Assembly (NCBI GenBank): GCA_034336665.1
Contig: CM067570.1
Location: 19,978,502-20,042,501, forward strand
Direction of reading: 5' to 3'
DNA length: 64,000 bases
From: Luscinia megarhynchos
Taxonomy: Eukaryota; Chordata; Aves; Passeriformes; Turdidae
Every line of letters starts with the position of its first letter. The first letter of the stretch is position 1. Below the pieces are notes generated by a model. It was not told where the DNA came from, ran no database searches, and worked only from the letters and a program-made list of their open reading frames with translations. The translations under genes were made by a program, and so were the position numbers. This document shows positions 50,901 to 62,600 of the stretch, one piece after another.

Positions 50901-52130
50901 CTGCACATACTGCAGTGAGAGCAGGATTCAGAATTATTTTTGTAGCCACTGAATGAAAGCAAAAATAATTATAACTTTAGATCAAGGCAAAGTTCATTTG
51001 TATTGTGTAGTCAATTGTACCAACCCCCAGCAAGGATGAAGCTACATAGATGTGACATGCCATATGTAGAATCCGCTCTGGTCTCATGTGAATGTAGTAA
51101 GTGCACAAGACATAAAGCCTAAACTCTCAGAAATTAGAATCTCCAAACAGCTTCCTGTATTTATTCCCCCACATTGCATAATTTAAACATATATGTAGTT
51201 CTGCATGTAGATGACTCTGCAACTCACTAAACATGTGATCTTTACAGAGGACTGTTGTGTACGCTCATTGAGACATTACCTCTGAAATCTAGTATTTAAA
51301 CAAAAATTCATGCTTAACAATTTTGGGCTCTGTCCTGCTACTGCAGCCAGAGCTTGGTAGAATTTCAGTATAAGCTGCAAATGCATAGACATTGTGTCTT
51401 GAACATTTTATACATATACTGACAAAGAACACTGAGTACTTAAGATTAGAATCTCCATGAGGTGTGATTCAGACTCAGCACAGTTTTCTCTAATGGCATG
51501 TCTTCAAAAAGCTACCATAATACAAGAAGTGTTATCTACCAGCCCTGACTGACAAAAGAATCAATCAGTTTTCTCATTCTTCTCATTTTGTGGTATATAA
51601 TATCTTGGGGGGGGGGAAAGGAGGGGCAGGCAGAATATTTAACACCTGAACAGCATGCTTAGTTTGTCTATTTTACCTATTAAGTTAAAACAGAAAATGC
51701 CACTGATTAATGCAATTAACAGAAGTACACTTTTTCTCCTGATCAGGCTGGATTCGGTTATGGCTTACCCATATCACGTCTGTATGCACAGTACTTCCAA
51801 GGAGACCTGAAACTCTATTCCTTAGAAGGCTATGGTACAGATGCAGTTATTTACATCAAGGTACGATGTAACATTCTGCCATTTTACATTTATCAGCAAC
51901 TCTGATCTGAACTGCCAATGGAACTCCTTGTTCTGTTATGATAACTTCATTTAAAAAGAATCATCAGCTGCAGCCTTTTCTCCTTACAGGCCTTATCAAC
52001 AGAATCAATTGAAAGACTCCCTGTATACAACAAAGCAGCCTGGAAACATTATAAAGCAAACCATGAAGCTGATGATTGGTGTGTGCCAAGCAGTGAGCCA
52101 AAGGATATGACCACTTTTCGCAGTATGTAG
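41835..52130 (+). CDS. PDK1: PDK1, pyruvate dehydrogenase kinase 1, 11 coding exons
   Basis: A mitochondrial matrix kinase that phosphorylates the E1-alpha subunit of the pyruvate dehydrogenase complex and switches it off, directing pyruvate away from the TCA cycle. Eleven exons join in one frame of 1242 bases, 413 residues; human PDK1 has 436, and the difference is mostly a shorter N-terminal presequence. The start at 41835 gives an arginine-rich presequence ([14 protein letters not shown]) and is followed by the conserved [14 protein letters not shown]. The N-terminal helical domain carries [14 protein letters not shown]. The GHKL ATPase domain has the N-box ([13 protein letters not shown]), the DRGGG loop and the [10 protein letters not shown] glycine-rich lid. 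The C-terminal DDW motif (DDWCVP) ends the protein with FRSM. Identity as PDK1 rather than PDK2-4 rests on the N-terminus, the DKSSED segment and the position beside ITGA6. All exons are listed separately. Confidence 0.97.
41968..45078 (+). other. PDK1: PDK1 intron 1
   Basis: About 3.1 kb. The first 100 bases belong to the CpG island; the rest is AT-rich and I recognise no repeats or exons. Confidence 0.75.
45079..45220 (+). CDS. PDK1: PDK1 exon 2
   Basis: Acceptor TCTTAG ends at 45078; donor GTAAGA starts at 45221. It reads [20 protein letters not shown] and [20 protein letters not shown], part of the N-terminal helical bundle that docks on E2 lipoyl domains. Confidence 0.97.
46645..46716 (+). 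CDS. PDK1: PDK1 exon 3
   Basis: Acceptor GAAAG ends at 46644; donor GTAAGG starts at 46717. It reads [20 protein letters not shown] and TIQ. This is the segment most different from mammals. Confidence 0.94.
47240..47424 (+). CDS. PDK1: PDK1 exon 4
   Basis: Acceptor TTTTAG ends at 47239; donor GTAGGT starts at 47425. It reads [34 protein letters not shown] and [17 protein letters not shown]. It has the conserved histidine in RHND. Confidence 0.97.
47723..47812 (+). CDS. PDK1: PDK1 exon 5
   Basis: Acceptor TTTCAG ends at 47722; donor GTAAAT starts at 47813. It reads [20 protein letters not shown] then NCNVVEVI. The loop after FGGK appears about two residues shorter than in human PDK1 as I recall it. 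Confidence 0.95.
48067..48144 (+). CDS. PDK1: PDK1 exon 6
   Basis: Acceptor TTATAG ends at 48066; donor GTAAGT starts at 48145. It reads [20 protein letters not shown] and LEELN. Confidence 0.96.
48753..48829 (+). CDS. PDK1: PDK1 exon 7
   Basis: Acceptor CTCCAG ends at 48752; donor GTCTGT starts at 48830. It reads [20 protein letters not shown] and FELFK, running into the N-box of the ATP-binding fold. Confidence 0.96.
49508..49606 (+). CDS. PDK1: PDK1 exon 8
   Basis: Acceptor TTACAG ends at 49507; donor GTACTA starts at 49607. It reads [20 protein letters not shown] and [13 protein letters not shown]. It completes the N-box; the asparagine opening the exon would bind the magnesium of Mg-ATP. 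Confidence 0.97.
49607..50530 (+). other. PDK1: PDK1 intron 8
   Basis: Non-coding. It holds a run of about 17 T at 49650-49666 and otherwise nothing recognisable. Confidence 0.7.
50531..50641 (+). CDS. PDK1: PDK1 exon 9
   Basis: Acceptor TTCCAG ends at 50530; donor GTATGC starts at 50642. It reads [20 protein letters not shown] and [22 protein letters not shown] is the G1 box of the GHKL fold. Confidence 0.97.
51747..51860 (+). CDS. PDK1: PDK1 exon 10
   Basis: Acceptor GATCAG ends at 51746; donor GTACGA starts at 51861. It reads [20 protein letters not shown] and [18 protein letters not shown], the glycine-rich G2 lid. Confidence 0.97.
51990..52130 (+). CDS. PDK1: PDK1 exon 11 (last coding exon)
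   Basis: Acceptor TTACAG ends at 51989; TAG at 52128-52130. It reads [34 protein letters not shown] and [10 protein letters not shown]. The DW motif stabilises the active dimer tail. Confidence 0.97.
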   Translation, partial: ALSTESIERLPVYNKAAWKHYKANHEADDWCVPSSEPKDMTTFRSM

Positions 52131-53015
52131 CTTTTTCCTCAGCAGCTCCTAAGAAGTAGATTTGTCTGTAAAGGGAATTTAGAAGACCTGATTTATACCA
52201 AGATATTGATCCACATTTGATACATGAAAGTAATTTTAAGTGGTGTAACAGAAAGCTTAGTGTAATTAGGCTTTTCTGAAATTAAAAAAGCAACAGCCAC
52301 CAAAACCCCCAAAACTGCATTTATAAGGAAAGGTCATACTTAATCTTCTTTTATTTATGACTGCTCTCAGAGCCAAGTCAGAAGAACAGTATTTTTGTTT
52401 TTATAGGGATCAGTGCAACAGCTATTACATCTGGTATTAATTTGTATAATTACAAAATAAGTTTATTAGAAAAACTATTGAAAAAGCTCACTGGGACATT
52501 CTTCCATTATACAATTCTACAGATTAATGAAAAACTCGTGTAAGAAATACCGAGCTCATTGCTATGCCTTTGCAACTGTATGGCACTTTCTTTTATCTTA
52601 AGCATGCTGAAGCTTAATTTTGTGAAGTTAGATATGTTGCCTACATACACTGCCTACATCAAGGGGTTTTTTCAGCTGTAGAAATCACACCTCTGTAAGG
52701 AAAAAAAAAATGTAAAAAGCATTTTTAATTGCTACTACTGGTATAATGTATCTCAGGTATGTGGCATTGGTTGTATTTCTTTGGTTGTAATGTGAATATA
52801 TAATAGATGTGAAATACATATCTTGCCCTTATCATTGTGAATTTAAAAATAACACTGGCTTGTGTACAGTAGAGAAATGTTGTCTTGCATTTGCCTGTAT
52901 TTCTGTAGGTCATACCAAAATGCAGTGTCAACATTCTAGCCTTTGTAAGATCTCAGACTTAGGTTTGCCAGCTGTAAATGGAAACTATTTTAATAAACAG
53001 ATTATAAAAATTTGT
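52131..53015 (+). other. PDK1: PDK1 3' UTR (probable) with poly(A) signal
   Basis: Non-coding sequence after the stop leads to AATAAA at 52992-52997, followed by T/G-rich sequence (TTTGTCTGTAAT). Another AATAAA near 53471 could extend it. Use of either cannot be decided from sequence. Confidence 0.5.
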
Positions 53016-56000
53016 CTGTAATAGGGCATCTCTATTACTTTGACAGCATAAACTACCTTCTCAGGAGTAAGTAGGATTAAGTGGAATTAACAGTTTTTGA
53101 AACTACCTTTGCATTTGTGATAAGTTTCTGGCCTCATTTTTGTAGTAACTGGAAGTCACGCTATAACATAAACACTATAACCAGAATATATTAATCAGTC
53201 AAAGACAGAACATAGAGGGGAAGATAGAGTGGAATGAATCTTGTATTTCAGATACAGAGTCCTTAAAGAATTCAACTTAATGCCTACTGTACGTGCTTTG
53301 TTCAAATCACATGCAATCCATGTTGCACCTTGATCCCTTGTAATTCCTGAAAATTTTTGGAGTGATGCAGTTAAAGCCATTGAGAACTAATTCTATTCTC
53401 AGTTAATTAAACTGCATGTAATTCTGTGGGTTTTGTTCTGCTGCAGACAAGTATAATCCCTCTCAGAAACAATAAACCTAGCTTTTGCTAGTTTACTATC
53501 TCTGTGCAGAGAAGGTGAGATACCACAAATGAAGGGGATGGTTGGGATGTTGGAAATTAAAGTCATGCTACTCTAGCTGTAGCTGAATCAGATTCAAGAC
53601 TGATCACCTGCTACCTCCCTAGCCAAGTTCTGCAAAACAATGAAATGGTTTTAAAGCCTGGTTAAGCTAATGTAGATAACTTTAATAGAAGTGCATTACA
53701 GACTGGGCTGTATTCACAGTGAAACTGACAGTCTGAAGGAGGATTATTGTATCTTAATTGCCACCAGAACAGTAGGGTTACCTACTGGCACACCTCTCAA
53801 TCTGCATGCCTCCAGGTGAGGAGAACTGAGAGCTGTTCTCTTCCTTTGGCCCTGCAAGAGGACATGAGAAATGCCACATTGTGTAAAATGGGGCCTGTAC
53901 AGATGTTGGAATGGACACTTGCAGCTATTGCTTTTGCTAAACTAAAGCTGAAAGTTACAGTGAGGGTTTTTAAAAACTCAGGTCTGAAGCTGATCCTTCT
54001 AGCCTTTAAATCTTTTAACTAACTCAACTTATTTTAGTAATATCAGACAACTACAAGTGGTATTTCTGAAGAAAAGCTAACGGTTTGTTTTCTACAAAGT
54101 CTGTTAAGTATTTTAGGTATTACTGTAATGAAGTCTCATGTTCTCAGCTAACTGCCAATTGAATTCTGATTACTAGAGCAACTTGCTCTATAATTATATT
54201 TGTAGTTATCTATTCACCTGCCACCCCAAATGATTGTGGTGAAAACACAAATGCACAATGTTTTGATTTACAATATTTAATCCTAATTAAAAATTTGATC
54301 TTTGATAACTTTTGGTTTAAATAGAAGTGCAGAAGACAACTTTTGTGTTCAGAATTTTCATTACTATACTGAAGTCATTGTGAACACACTGCTCAAGTTG
54401 AAGGGAATCACTACAGAAAAGTAAAGTGGTATGCTATCAAAATGCTGAGATTAATCATTTTGTATGCAAATTAGCTCAGTCTTGCACTATAAAATTAACC
54501 TTGGTTTGTGTTAATTTTTGAAAGAATTGCTGCATTTATTCATTAAAACTGTTGTAAAAAACCGAAGCTTTGTTGGGTGATTGTGTTGCTTGGTACTGAG
54601 CTTGTTTCCATGCAGCCAGCTTTCTTGTTCAACGCTGCGGGCTGTGATCATCAGTGTTTCTCTGTTCAGGTGCCAGGGCAGTTTATCATCCCTGCTATGG
54701 CCCCTCCTTACCTGTAACAGCTCTGCACACAGGGAAACCTCTGAAACCATTACTTCCACTAGTCTCCTTCATGAGAAAACTCTTCCCAAGGTGCAACAGT
54801 AGGCTTAAAGAGAAAGGGGCAATACGGTTTTCTAGCAATAGTCTGTGTTCTAGTTGTGAGAACACTCAGCTTTTGTGACTGAATTAGTGAAAGGGTGGTT
54901 TTACGTGGGAGATCCTTAGCATTTGATGATTCCATACTTCTAATTCCTTTCTCTTTAATCAGTAGGGCAGCATTCCTCTTTGGGTTCAAGGTCTGTAAGT
55001 TTGGCATACAACTCAAAGCTACTGTGAACAAAGTAAGTAAGTTAAAATCTTGACCAAAGAATGCATAAAACTGAAATATAATCTCTTTTAAAAAGTAATT
55101 ATTACCAAGACTTTCAAACTTTATTTTGGAAATGCCTAGTGTGCAGAAGCATTTCCACATAGTCCTGTTGCTGAAATTCTTAAGACATTTATACAAAAAA
55201 ATAATAAATGTGAAACACCAACATTGAAGTTCATTCATTTAATTAAAATTAAAAACAGCCCATAGATTTAAAGGAGAACTTGGTCCACATAAATGAACTA
55301 TGTAAGTTTTGTTCTAGTCCATTCTAGGGTGGAACTGATATTTAATCTAGTCTGTTTCTGGAATAATCTAAATTAAGGAAGTGCTCTTGTAGTATCTCTA
55401 GAAAATAATATGTAAATATACAAAACACCAAGTCATGTTCTAAGCTATTTCAAGAATCAAATCCTCCTTTAAAGAGAAATAATCTGTAGTCTACAACTGA
55501 ACATTTAAATACAAGGCAGAAACCCAGTGCGTCAGTGATCATTTTTCCTACAATTCTTCCCTCAGTATTTTAAGTCTGAAAAACAGTATTGTTTAAAATT
55601 AGCAAATATATAAATTTGGTCCGCAAAAAATCTTGTAGCTTGTAGAAAAGAGAAATACATGTATTGCAAATTGATCTTATTCATAGCATAAATCTATAAA
55701 ACTATGTATTTTTTAGGAAAAATAGGTTAAAAAGGATCTTATTTATAGGCTTAAACCTTGTCCCAACACCATACAGGCAGTGTACAGAAAACTTAGCATT
55801 ATGCTTAGGATATGTAGTTTGTGAAAACTACTTAGAATTTCATGTTATTTTCTCAGTAAATTGCAACACATAGAATTCAAAAACAATGTGCTACTAAAGT
55901 GAACTTTGAATGAAGTTCCAGAAGTACAAGAATTAAAATAATCTTAAATTCGAAACACATGCTTACTTTTAAATTAATTTGACATTACCATTTTCTTAAA

Positions 56001-56290
56001 CTTAACTTTTACTATACATCTTTAGTGGCAACAGATAAACAGACTGTGACAGACTGAATTTCTTGGCAGGATTTTTCTATTGTCCCTCTATCAGCTTCAA
56101 CTCTATCAAATGCTAGTTGACTAACACTGGAATGATTTTTAATACAGTATTCTACTTTTCACAAACATCAATTTCAATGAAAAGGGCATATGACACCTTA
56201 GAAGCAGACGTTACTTAAGGCAGAAAGGTAAATTATTGTCTATTAGTACAGGCAGAGTCAACTAGAAATAAAAATACTGAAAACATTATT
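53016..56290. other. Intergenic region between converging genes
   Basis: AT-rich. No family-like coding sequence or known repeat was recognised. A 159-codon open frame on the - strand (54759-55238) resembles nothing I know. Confidence 0.55.
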
Positions 56291-56294
56291 TCAT

Positions 56295-56457
56295 TTTATT
56301 GGGCTGTAATGGGGAGGGACCACAATTAAAAAGTAAAAAAACCACCTACCACATTGAACTGTTGCACTTTCCCTCCTCCCTCAATTGTACAGTTATATAC
56401 AAATCTGCTGAACTTCCTCAAGATTAGGCAAGTCTGCACTAAAATAAAATGGTCATT
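56295..56457 (-). other. Short 3' UTR and poly(A) signal of the neurabin-like gene
   Basis: On the - strand AATAAA lies at 56300-56295, about 160 bases past the family-like stop at 56460-56458. It is the nearest candidate signal; the true end may be further left. Confidence 0.4.
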
Positions 56458-56626
56458 TTAGCAGCTTGATTCAAGAGTGGCCACCACTCTGCCAGTCTTG
56501 CGAACTTCTTTCTCCTTCTTTTGAACCTTTTCCTTCTGCTTTTCCAGTTTTTCCTGTGTTTTTCTAATATCCTTTTATTTTTTTCTTTATTGTTGATCGG
56601 TCATTTTGACTGGAAACTCCCAACGC
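56458..56626 (-). CDS. Neurabin-like last exon, with a frameshift
   Basis: Acceptor CTCCAAAG ends at 56627 and reading starts GCG TTG GGA at 56626. Eighteen codons continue the SAM domain to KKKIK at 56573; the next codons are GGA TAT TAG, a stop at 56566-56564. If one G of the GG at 56572-56571 is disregarded, the frame stays open for 35 codons of coiled-coil sequence, reading [17 protein letters not shown] onward and ending ATLESSC with TAA at 56460-56458. The family-like continuation says the downstream frame is real. Either the base is an assembly error, or this copy is truncated. Confidence 0.75.
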
Positions 56627-59600
56627 CTTTGGAGGAAGAAACAAAACAAAACCTCATCAGTATTTTTTTTCAACAGCACTGTTGACAGTGTTTGTGCATT
56701 AACAGTATAAGTAAGTGTTACTCACTTTTTAATAAGACAGCCTGTTTATTTGAAAAATAAAGACCTAGGGCCTCAAAAACATTGTAAATAATCACCTGGG
56801 TAACAAGGCAGGTCAGGAAACCACAGCCAATTCTTCAGCTGTGAAACAACAGTTTAGTGTTGCATTTTGCAAACATATAAACACCTAAAATTTTCCAGAA
56901 AATAACATCATAGGTAGTAGTCGCCAGGTATTTTTTTAGCTGCTTTTATACACGAGGAGTTGTTACTCAGTAACTACTGTTTAATTTTAAGGAGTTTGAA
57001 GTGTATTATTAGGAAGGGTCTCAGAAGCGCACGGTGCACCTCGATTTGCGAACGGCAGGTGGCAGCACGGGACTCCAGTGCCTGACCGCGCTGGCCCCGT
57101 GTCAGCCCGAACGGCACCAGGTGCACCTTGAGCTTCAGGCATCAGCGCTCAGGGTTCCACCATGGAGACACTCACCTGACAGGCCACGAAATTTTCTCTG
57201 TGCCCATGAAATTTTATAAAATACGGGACCTTTAGTGTTGCATGTCTATTTAATATGCAGGCATATTCTGCAGACTGAAGTTAGAATACCTTTTTCCCCC
57301 CCAAGCCCCTCAAATTCTGCTATTGATCATTAATAATTTGCCTTACACCAGAATAGACCAATGTACCTCTTCTAGCTGTACATCTTGCCTGTCCATAATG
57401 TACTCTCATAATCTTAACGAGAAAGAAAAACTTCAGGAATTTACCAGCACTACAAGGGATACAGATACACTGCAGCTTCCAGGTGTAAAACGGCAAGAAA
57501 AGGCTCCAAAGATTCAGAATATGTATTTTTGGCAGGAGTAAAAACTTGAAACATTTAAAATGTCACCAGATAGGATTTTAGCCTTCCCATTTGAAGAAGA
57601 AAATGTCAAAAAACCAGATTTCTAAAACTGGATCCTGCAATTCTATTTGAATTGGCCAGATATGACCTATTGGTGACAGATGTATCAAGACTCGTTGGAC
57701 AATTATGGTTCCTTTCATTTCCTCCAGGTACAAACAAGGAAGCAATATTTGTTATTTTTCTGGCTATAAACAGCCTGTCTTTAATTTACAACCAATTACT
57801 AATTACCATCTAACTACACAGTCTCCAAGTATTTCAAAAGCAACTCAAAATAAAGTAACAAGAGCAAATAACTCCCTTAAAAAGCCACAAAACCAGAAAA
57901 CTGGACTTTGTAGGTTAAAAATATGTCTAAATAAGCAGTGAAGCCTATACAGTTACAAATCTATCCTGGGATGTTCACATACCTTCAACTTCTCACTGTC
58001 AAGTTGCATCAGCTGCTGTCCATCTATGTTCATAGCTGTGAACTCTGTAATATACTGCTCCATGTTCATTCCCATTAACCAGTGGCATACTTGCTGGGTG
58101 GTCCATTCAGAAATAGGTCTACTGTGCCATTGATTTTGCTTTCCTGTTGTTGTAAATTCATCATCCAATGCCTAACCAATTGAGAAAAGTCACCATAAGC
58201 AACGTTCTACTTGAGTGTATGTTGAATTCCAGTTGTCAGTTGAGTTTGGTTAACAATGTGCATTTTTAAACATGCTCTACTCCAAAAATCAAGTTCCTGA
58301 CATCAGTTTTCCTAGTTTACTATAAACAAGACACTTCCAACATTCAACACTAAGTCAGAAACAGTGAACATAAATGGTAAATTGGACCTATCCAAACAAT
58401 GAACACACTTCCTCAGTTTGTTGGTTAAGGCAGCTCTATTTTAATGTTAGATGCCACCTTACACAGCATGAAGAATTTTCAAGTACTTCAACTCTATTAT
58501 TATTGTTAAGTGATGGAAATCCAGAATAAAAGCAATTCCAGTAGCCAGTAAATCTAAGTACAGTTTTATTACATTTTGTACATTTGTAAAGAGAAGACTG
58601 TTCATTCTTTGAACTAGTGCAATTACATCAACATTTTAAAAGGTCTGCCCAAATAGAAGATGACCATTTCAGAAACATAGCAGCTTGTAGACTTCCACTG
58701 AAAATTACACTTTGCCAGCTCACAGAACTTTTGAGGCATCCTGCTTCAATTTCATTTTGCTTCTGAGAGGAGAAGGCATTGCTATTTGTCCTAAAGCACT
58801 GTTACTTCATCACAAAAAAAAAAGCAACAGAGCTCAGTGTCTATGGAGAAGAAATTCTAGTGTGGTACTATAGTCAGTAACATCAGTTAACTGAAGCTTC
58901 AACAACTATCCAGAATCATCTCTCACTAGCTCATGACTGAGTACAGGCTGCATTAGGCTTGCAGACTACTCCACTGGGCAGCTTCCACTATTCATCCAAG
59001 ATACTTGCAAGCAGCAGAAAATACGGTCCCCCTTTCCAGCAAGCCTTACACACATTTGTAAATAGAAGACATGGAAAATAGGAGTTTCCTAGTTATGGAT
59101 TTGAGAGATGACCCTGTTAAGTCACAGGTGAACAACTACAGCTGCCAGGCAAAGGGATCTCACAAAATCCAGCTTATTTGATGGAGCGTTTAGGAGAGCT
59201 GACTGGTGTAACAAAATGATTGTGGTGATTGCAAGTCAAAGATAGTGAGATGTAGGCTTGTCACATGATCTGATCATACAACACAATGGATCTGAGCACA
59301 CAATATGAAAGACATGTATGAGGGGAAACATTTTTTTGTCAAAGAAAAAGATCCAGATTGTTTAATTTCTTCAGAGAATTGCTGTTGCCTGAAAGAATCT
59401 TAGGGCCTTTCTGAACCACTTTGTCCAAGCAGCACAGATTAGAGCAGCTCACAGACTGCACTATGGAGGAGTCCTCCAGGCTTAACTATGAATTGCAGCT
59501 TAGGGTTCAGCATCATCAGTTGCTAACAAACTTACTTCATATTGGTAAAGACAGAACCTAAAAATCAGAAGCTGTAGCAACATCTGAATCTGTGTTAAAA

Positions 59601-62600
59601 CACAGACATCATCTCTTCACAGATACTTAACACTGTAAAATTTGAAATTTTTACTACTACACAAGGGAAAGCATCTGTGACTATTTTTCAGAATATAAGA
59701 AAGTGAAAACTAGAAGATGAAGAACACCAACTTTTGAGTAAGGCTTATAGGTAATTAAATAATACCTCTACATAATTTTTTTCTCAAATGTCCATTCAGA
59801 AGGAACATGCTAAGCTGTGTTTGTACACGGAAGTTAGTCCCCAAAACAGCCAGTACACAAGACATCAGCTGCAAATTCAGAAAGCAGAACTAAAACTACT
59901 TCTAAGGTGTGGAAGCATGAGAAAACCATGTTCTGCATAGAAATGCGTGTGGTTCAGAAAGCAAATAAAAACTCTAGAGATAAAAATATAAAGCCCGTGA
60001 AAACATCACTGCCATCACACCATTTAACATATTAAGAACATTAGAAGGATTACCCAGCTATCTTGCTAACTAACCATCTGTGAAGTGCTACCAACTGAAC
60101 CCTCACCAGGCAGTCACGCCCCCAAACTGCCTGTGAGCACCTGTCCAGCAGAGAGGCAGACTCCTCAGTGCTGTCCCTATCTATGCCTCTAAGAGGTGCT
60201 TCCATCTCCAGTTTCCCAACAATTCCAGGATTTGTAAGGCAGTGTGCAATAGCCCACTCCTCTGAAAGCCAGACTTACAGTGGCTAGCACAACTCCTGCT
60301 GCATACTTACGAACCCATGCAGACAGCAACCATCAGGCAGAAATTATTAACAGCTTAAGTTAAGGATCCTGTTCTGTATCTTTACCGGTGATTTGAATGA
60401 GAGGATTGAGTGTACCCTCAGTAAATTTGTGGACAACACCCCAAGTTTAGTCAGATTGTCAATCTGCTGGAGGGTAGGAAAGCCCTGCAGAGGGACTTGG
60501 GCAGGCTGGATCAATGGGCCAGACCAAGAGCCATGAGGTTCAACATGACCAAGTGCTGGGACCTGCACGTTGGCCACAACAGCCCCGTACAGTGCTGGAG
60601 GCAGAGGGGCTGGAAAGCAGCACAGTGGGGAAGGATCTGGGGGTGCTGGTTGAACACAAGCCAGTGTGTGCCCAGATGGCCAAGAAATCCAAGGGCATCC
60701 TGGCCTGGATCAGCAATAGTGTGATCAGCAATGCCAGGACAACGACTGTCCCCCCTGTACTCAGCTCTGGTAAGGTCAAGTGCTGTTCTGGGCCCCTCAG
60801 TGCAAAGGACATTGAGGTGCTGGAATAGGCCCAGAGGTCAGTGGAGCTGGTGAAGGGTGTGGAGCACAAGTCCAGTGAGGAGCAGCTGAAGGAGCTGGGG
60901 GCTTTCAGCCTGGAGGAGACTCAAGGGGACCTTTTCACTCTGTAACTCCCTGGAAGGAGGGCATAGCCAGGTGGGAGTCAGCCTCTTCTCCCAGGCATCC
61001 AGAGGACATAGTCTTCAGCTAGCCAGGTAAGATTCAGGTTGAACATGAGGAAGACTTTCTTCACAGAAAGGCTAATTAAACACTGGAATGGACTGCCCAG
61101 GGAGGTGGTGGAGTCACCAGCCCTGGAGGTGTTTAAGGAAAGACTGAACATGGCAGTTCAGTCATAGCACTGAACTTGGACTTGATGATCTCAGAGGTTG
61201 TTCTGTGAATCGAAATATCCCAAATTGCTGTAAGATTGATTACGGTTTTTTTTCCAGACCTAGACTACAAATTAAAAAAAAACAACCCTGAGAACAGAAC
61301 TATGTATTTTTCTTCACACATACTGTTTTCCAAATGAGAAAACAGTTCAGAGTTTTTTCCTTGTTTTCCTCAGAATAGACTCTAGATACTCAACGTTATT
61401 ACTGGAAAGGTACAAACAGCTTTCACTGGTCATGCAAATCCAGGACAATAAGCAACATATGAACTAGACAGAACACTGGAACTCAATCTATAACAAAAAG
61501 AGGCTTAAATCATCACTTTACACATGGACAATTAGTAATAGACTGCTTTCATTTGAGTTTTAGAACCCAAAGTTTACTGGAAGTTTGTAATACTGATCAA
61601 AGAACAATACTCAAGAAGACATCTTTAATAAAGCCTTGCAATTTATTGTGCTTGAAAGTTTTAGAAACTCATACTCTATTTGTGAGCCATTCTGTTCAAA
61701 AAACTGCAGGGAGTACTTGCAAAGATAGATTATTAACTGGAGTTCCTCTGATTTTCATTAGATCTAAGACTATTATCTCAAAAAAAAAATCTGCCAAAAC
61801 TTAATCCACTACTACAATCAGTAAACTAGTTAAATGATTTTTGACACCTCAGGTTTTTGTTAGTGACTTTTTAACATTGTTTGTAAGACTACACTGACTT
61901 TCTACATATTACTGGGATATTTTAAAATTTTCAAGAGAGACTGACTTAAGACAGCTAATAAAATCCCATCACATTCATGAACCACCAGTCTGGCAAGGCC
62001 TCAAATTCATTTTACGGAAGATAACTATGGTCAGTTTTTAATGAGTTTTCCTTAACTAAAGGATTTAATTTAAGATGTCCATCATTCAAACACCAAATGA
62101 GACAGTATCTCAGAATGCTACCAAAGTGTGGACTTTAGGTTTCAGCTGTAGTCAAAGGAATTAGTTCTCCAGGGGAATGAAGACACTTTTGGGTGCCTAA
62201 TTTCTACCTATGCATCAGAACCACTATGTTCTGAATTTTTTTCCTTTTTTCTTTTGTTTTCATTGAAATTTTATTGTAAAACAAACCTTCACAGATGTGA
62301 AGGCAAGGGAAAAACGTTGCAGTTTTCATCCACCCAGGAAGTTGCTTTAAATTAATAGAAGAGAACGCTGTCATATTTAAAATTAAAATCGTTGATTTGA
62401 TCAGCGAGTTCATTCCAATTTTTATGATATAACTCGGGTCAGAATGCACAGACTGATGTGTCATCCACTAGTGCATGTTCTTAGTTCATTACCAGCTTCT
62501 TTACAGTGCTCTTCAACATTCAAATATGGAACAGCCATCTAGTTTCACATTACACACATCTGTTTCTATTAAACATGCTGTAGTGTGAACAACAACATCA

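Noticed and set aside
56560..56590. Programmed ribosomal frameshift at the A-rich run in the last neurabin-like exon
   Set aside because: A -1 slip on the A run leads into a different, basic frame that does not look like the family. The needed shift is +1, and no known signal for that is visible.
57953..57982. Read-through of the SAM exon to a stop at about 57953
   Set aside because: The sequence after KLK is a consensus donor (GTATGT), and the next exon continues the SAM domain, so read-through would be intron retention.
60347..60869. Several open frames of 75-109 codons
   Set aside because: They lie within the CR1 remnant and are fragments or complements of it, not host genes.
62204..62464. 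86-codon minus-strand frame downstream of the neurabin-like linker exon
   Set aside because: No similarity to neurabins, no convincing splice sites at the right phase, and the flanking exons already join in frame without it.
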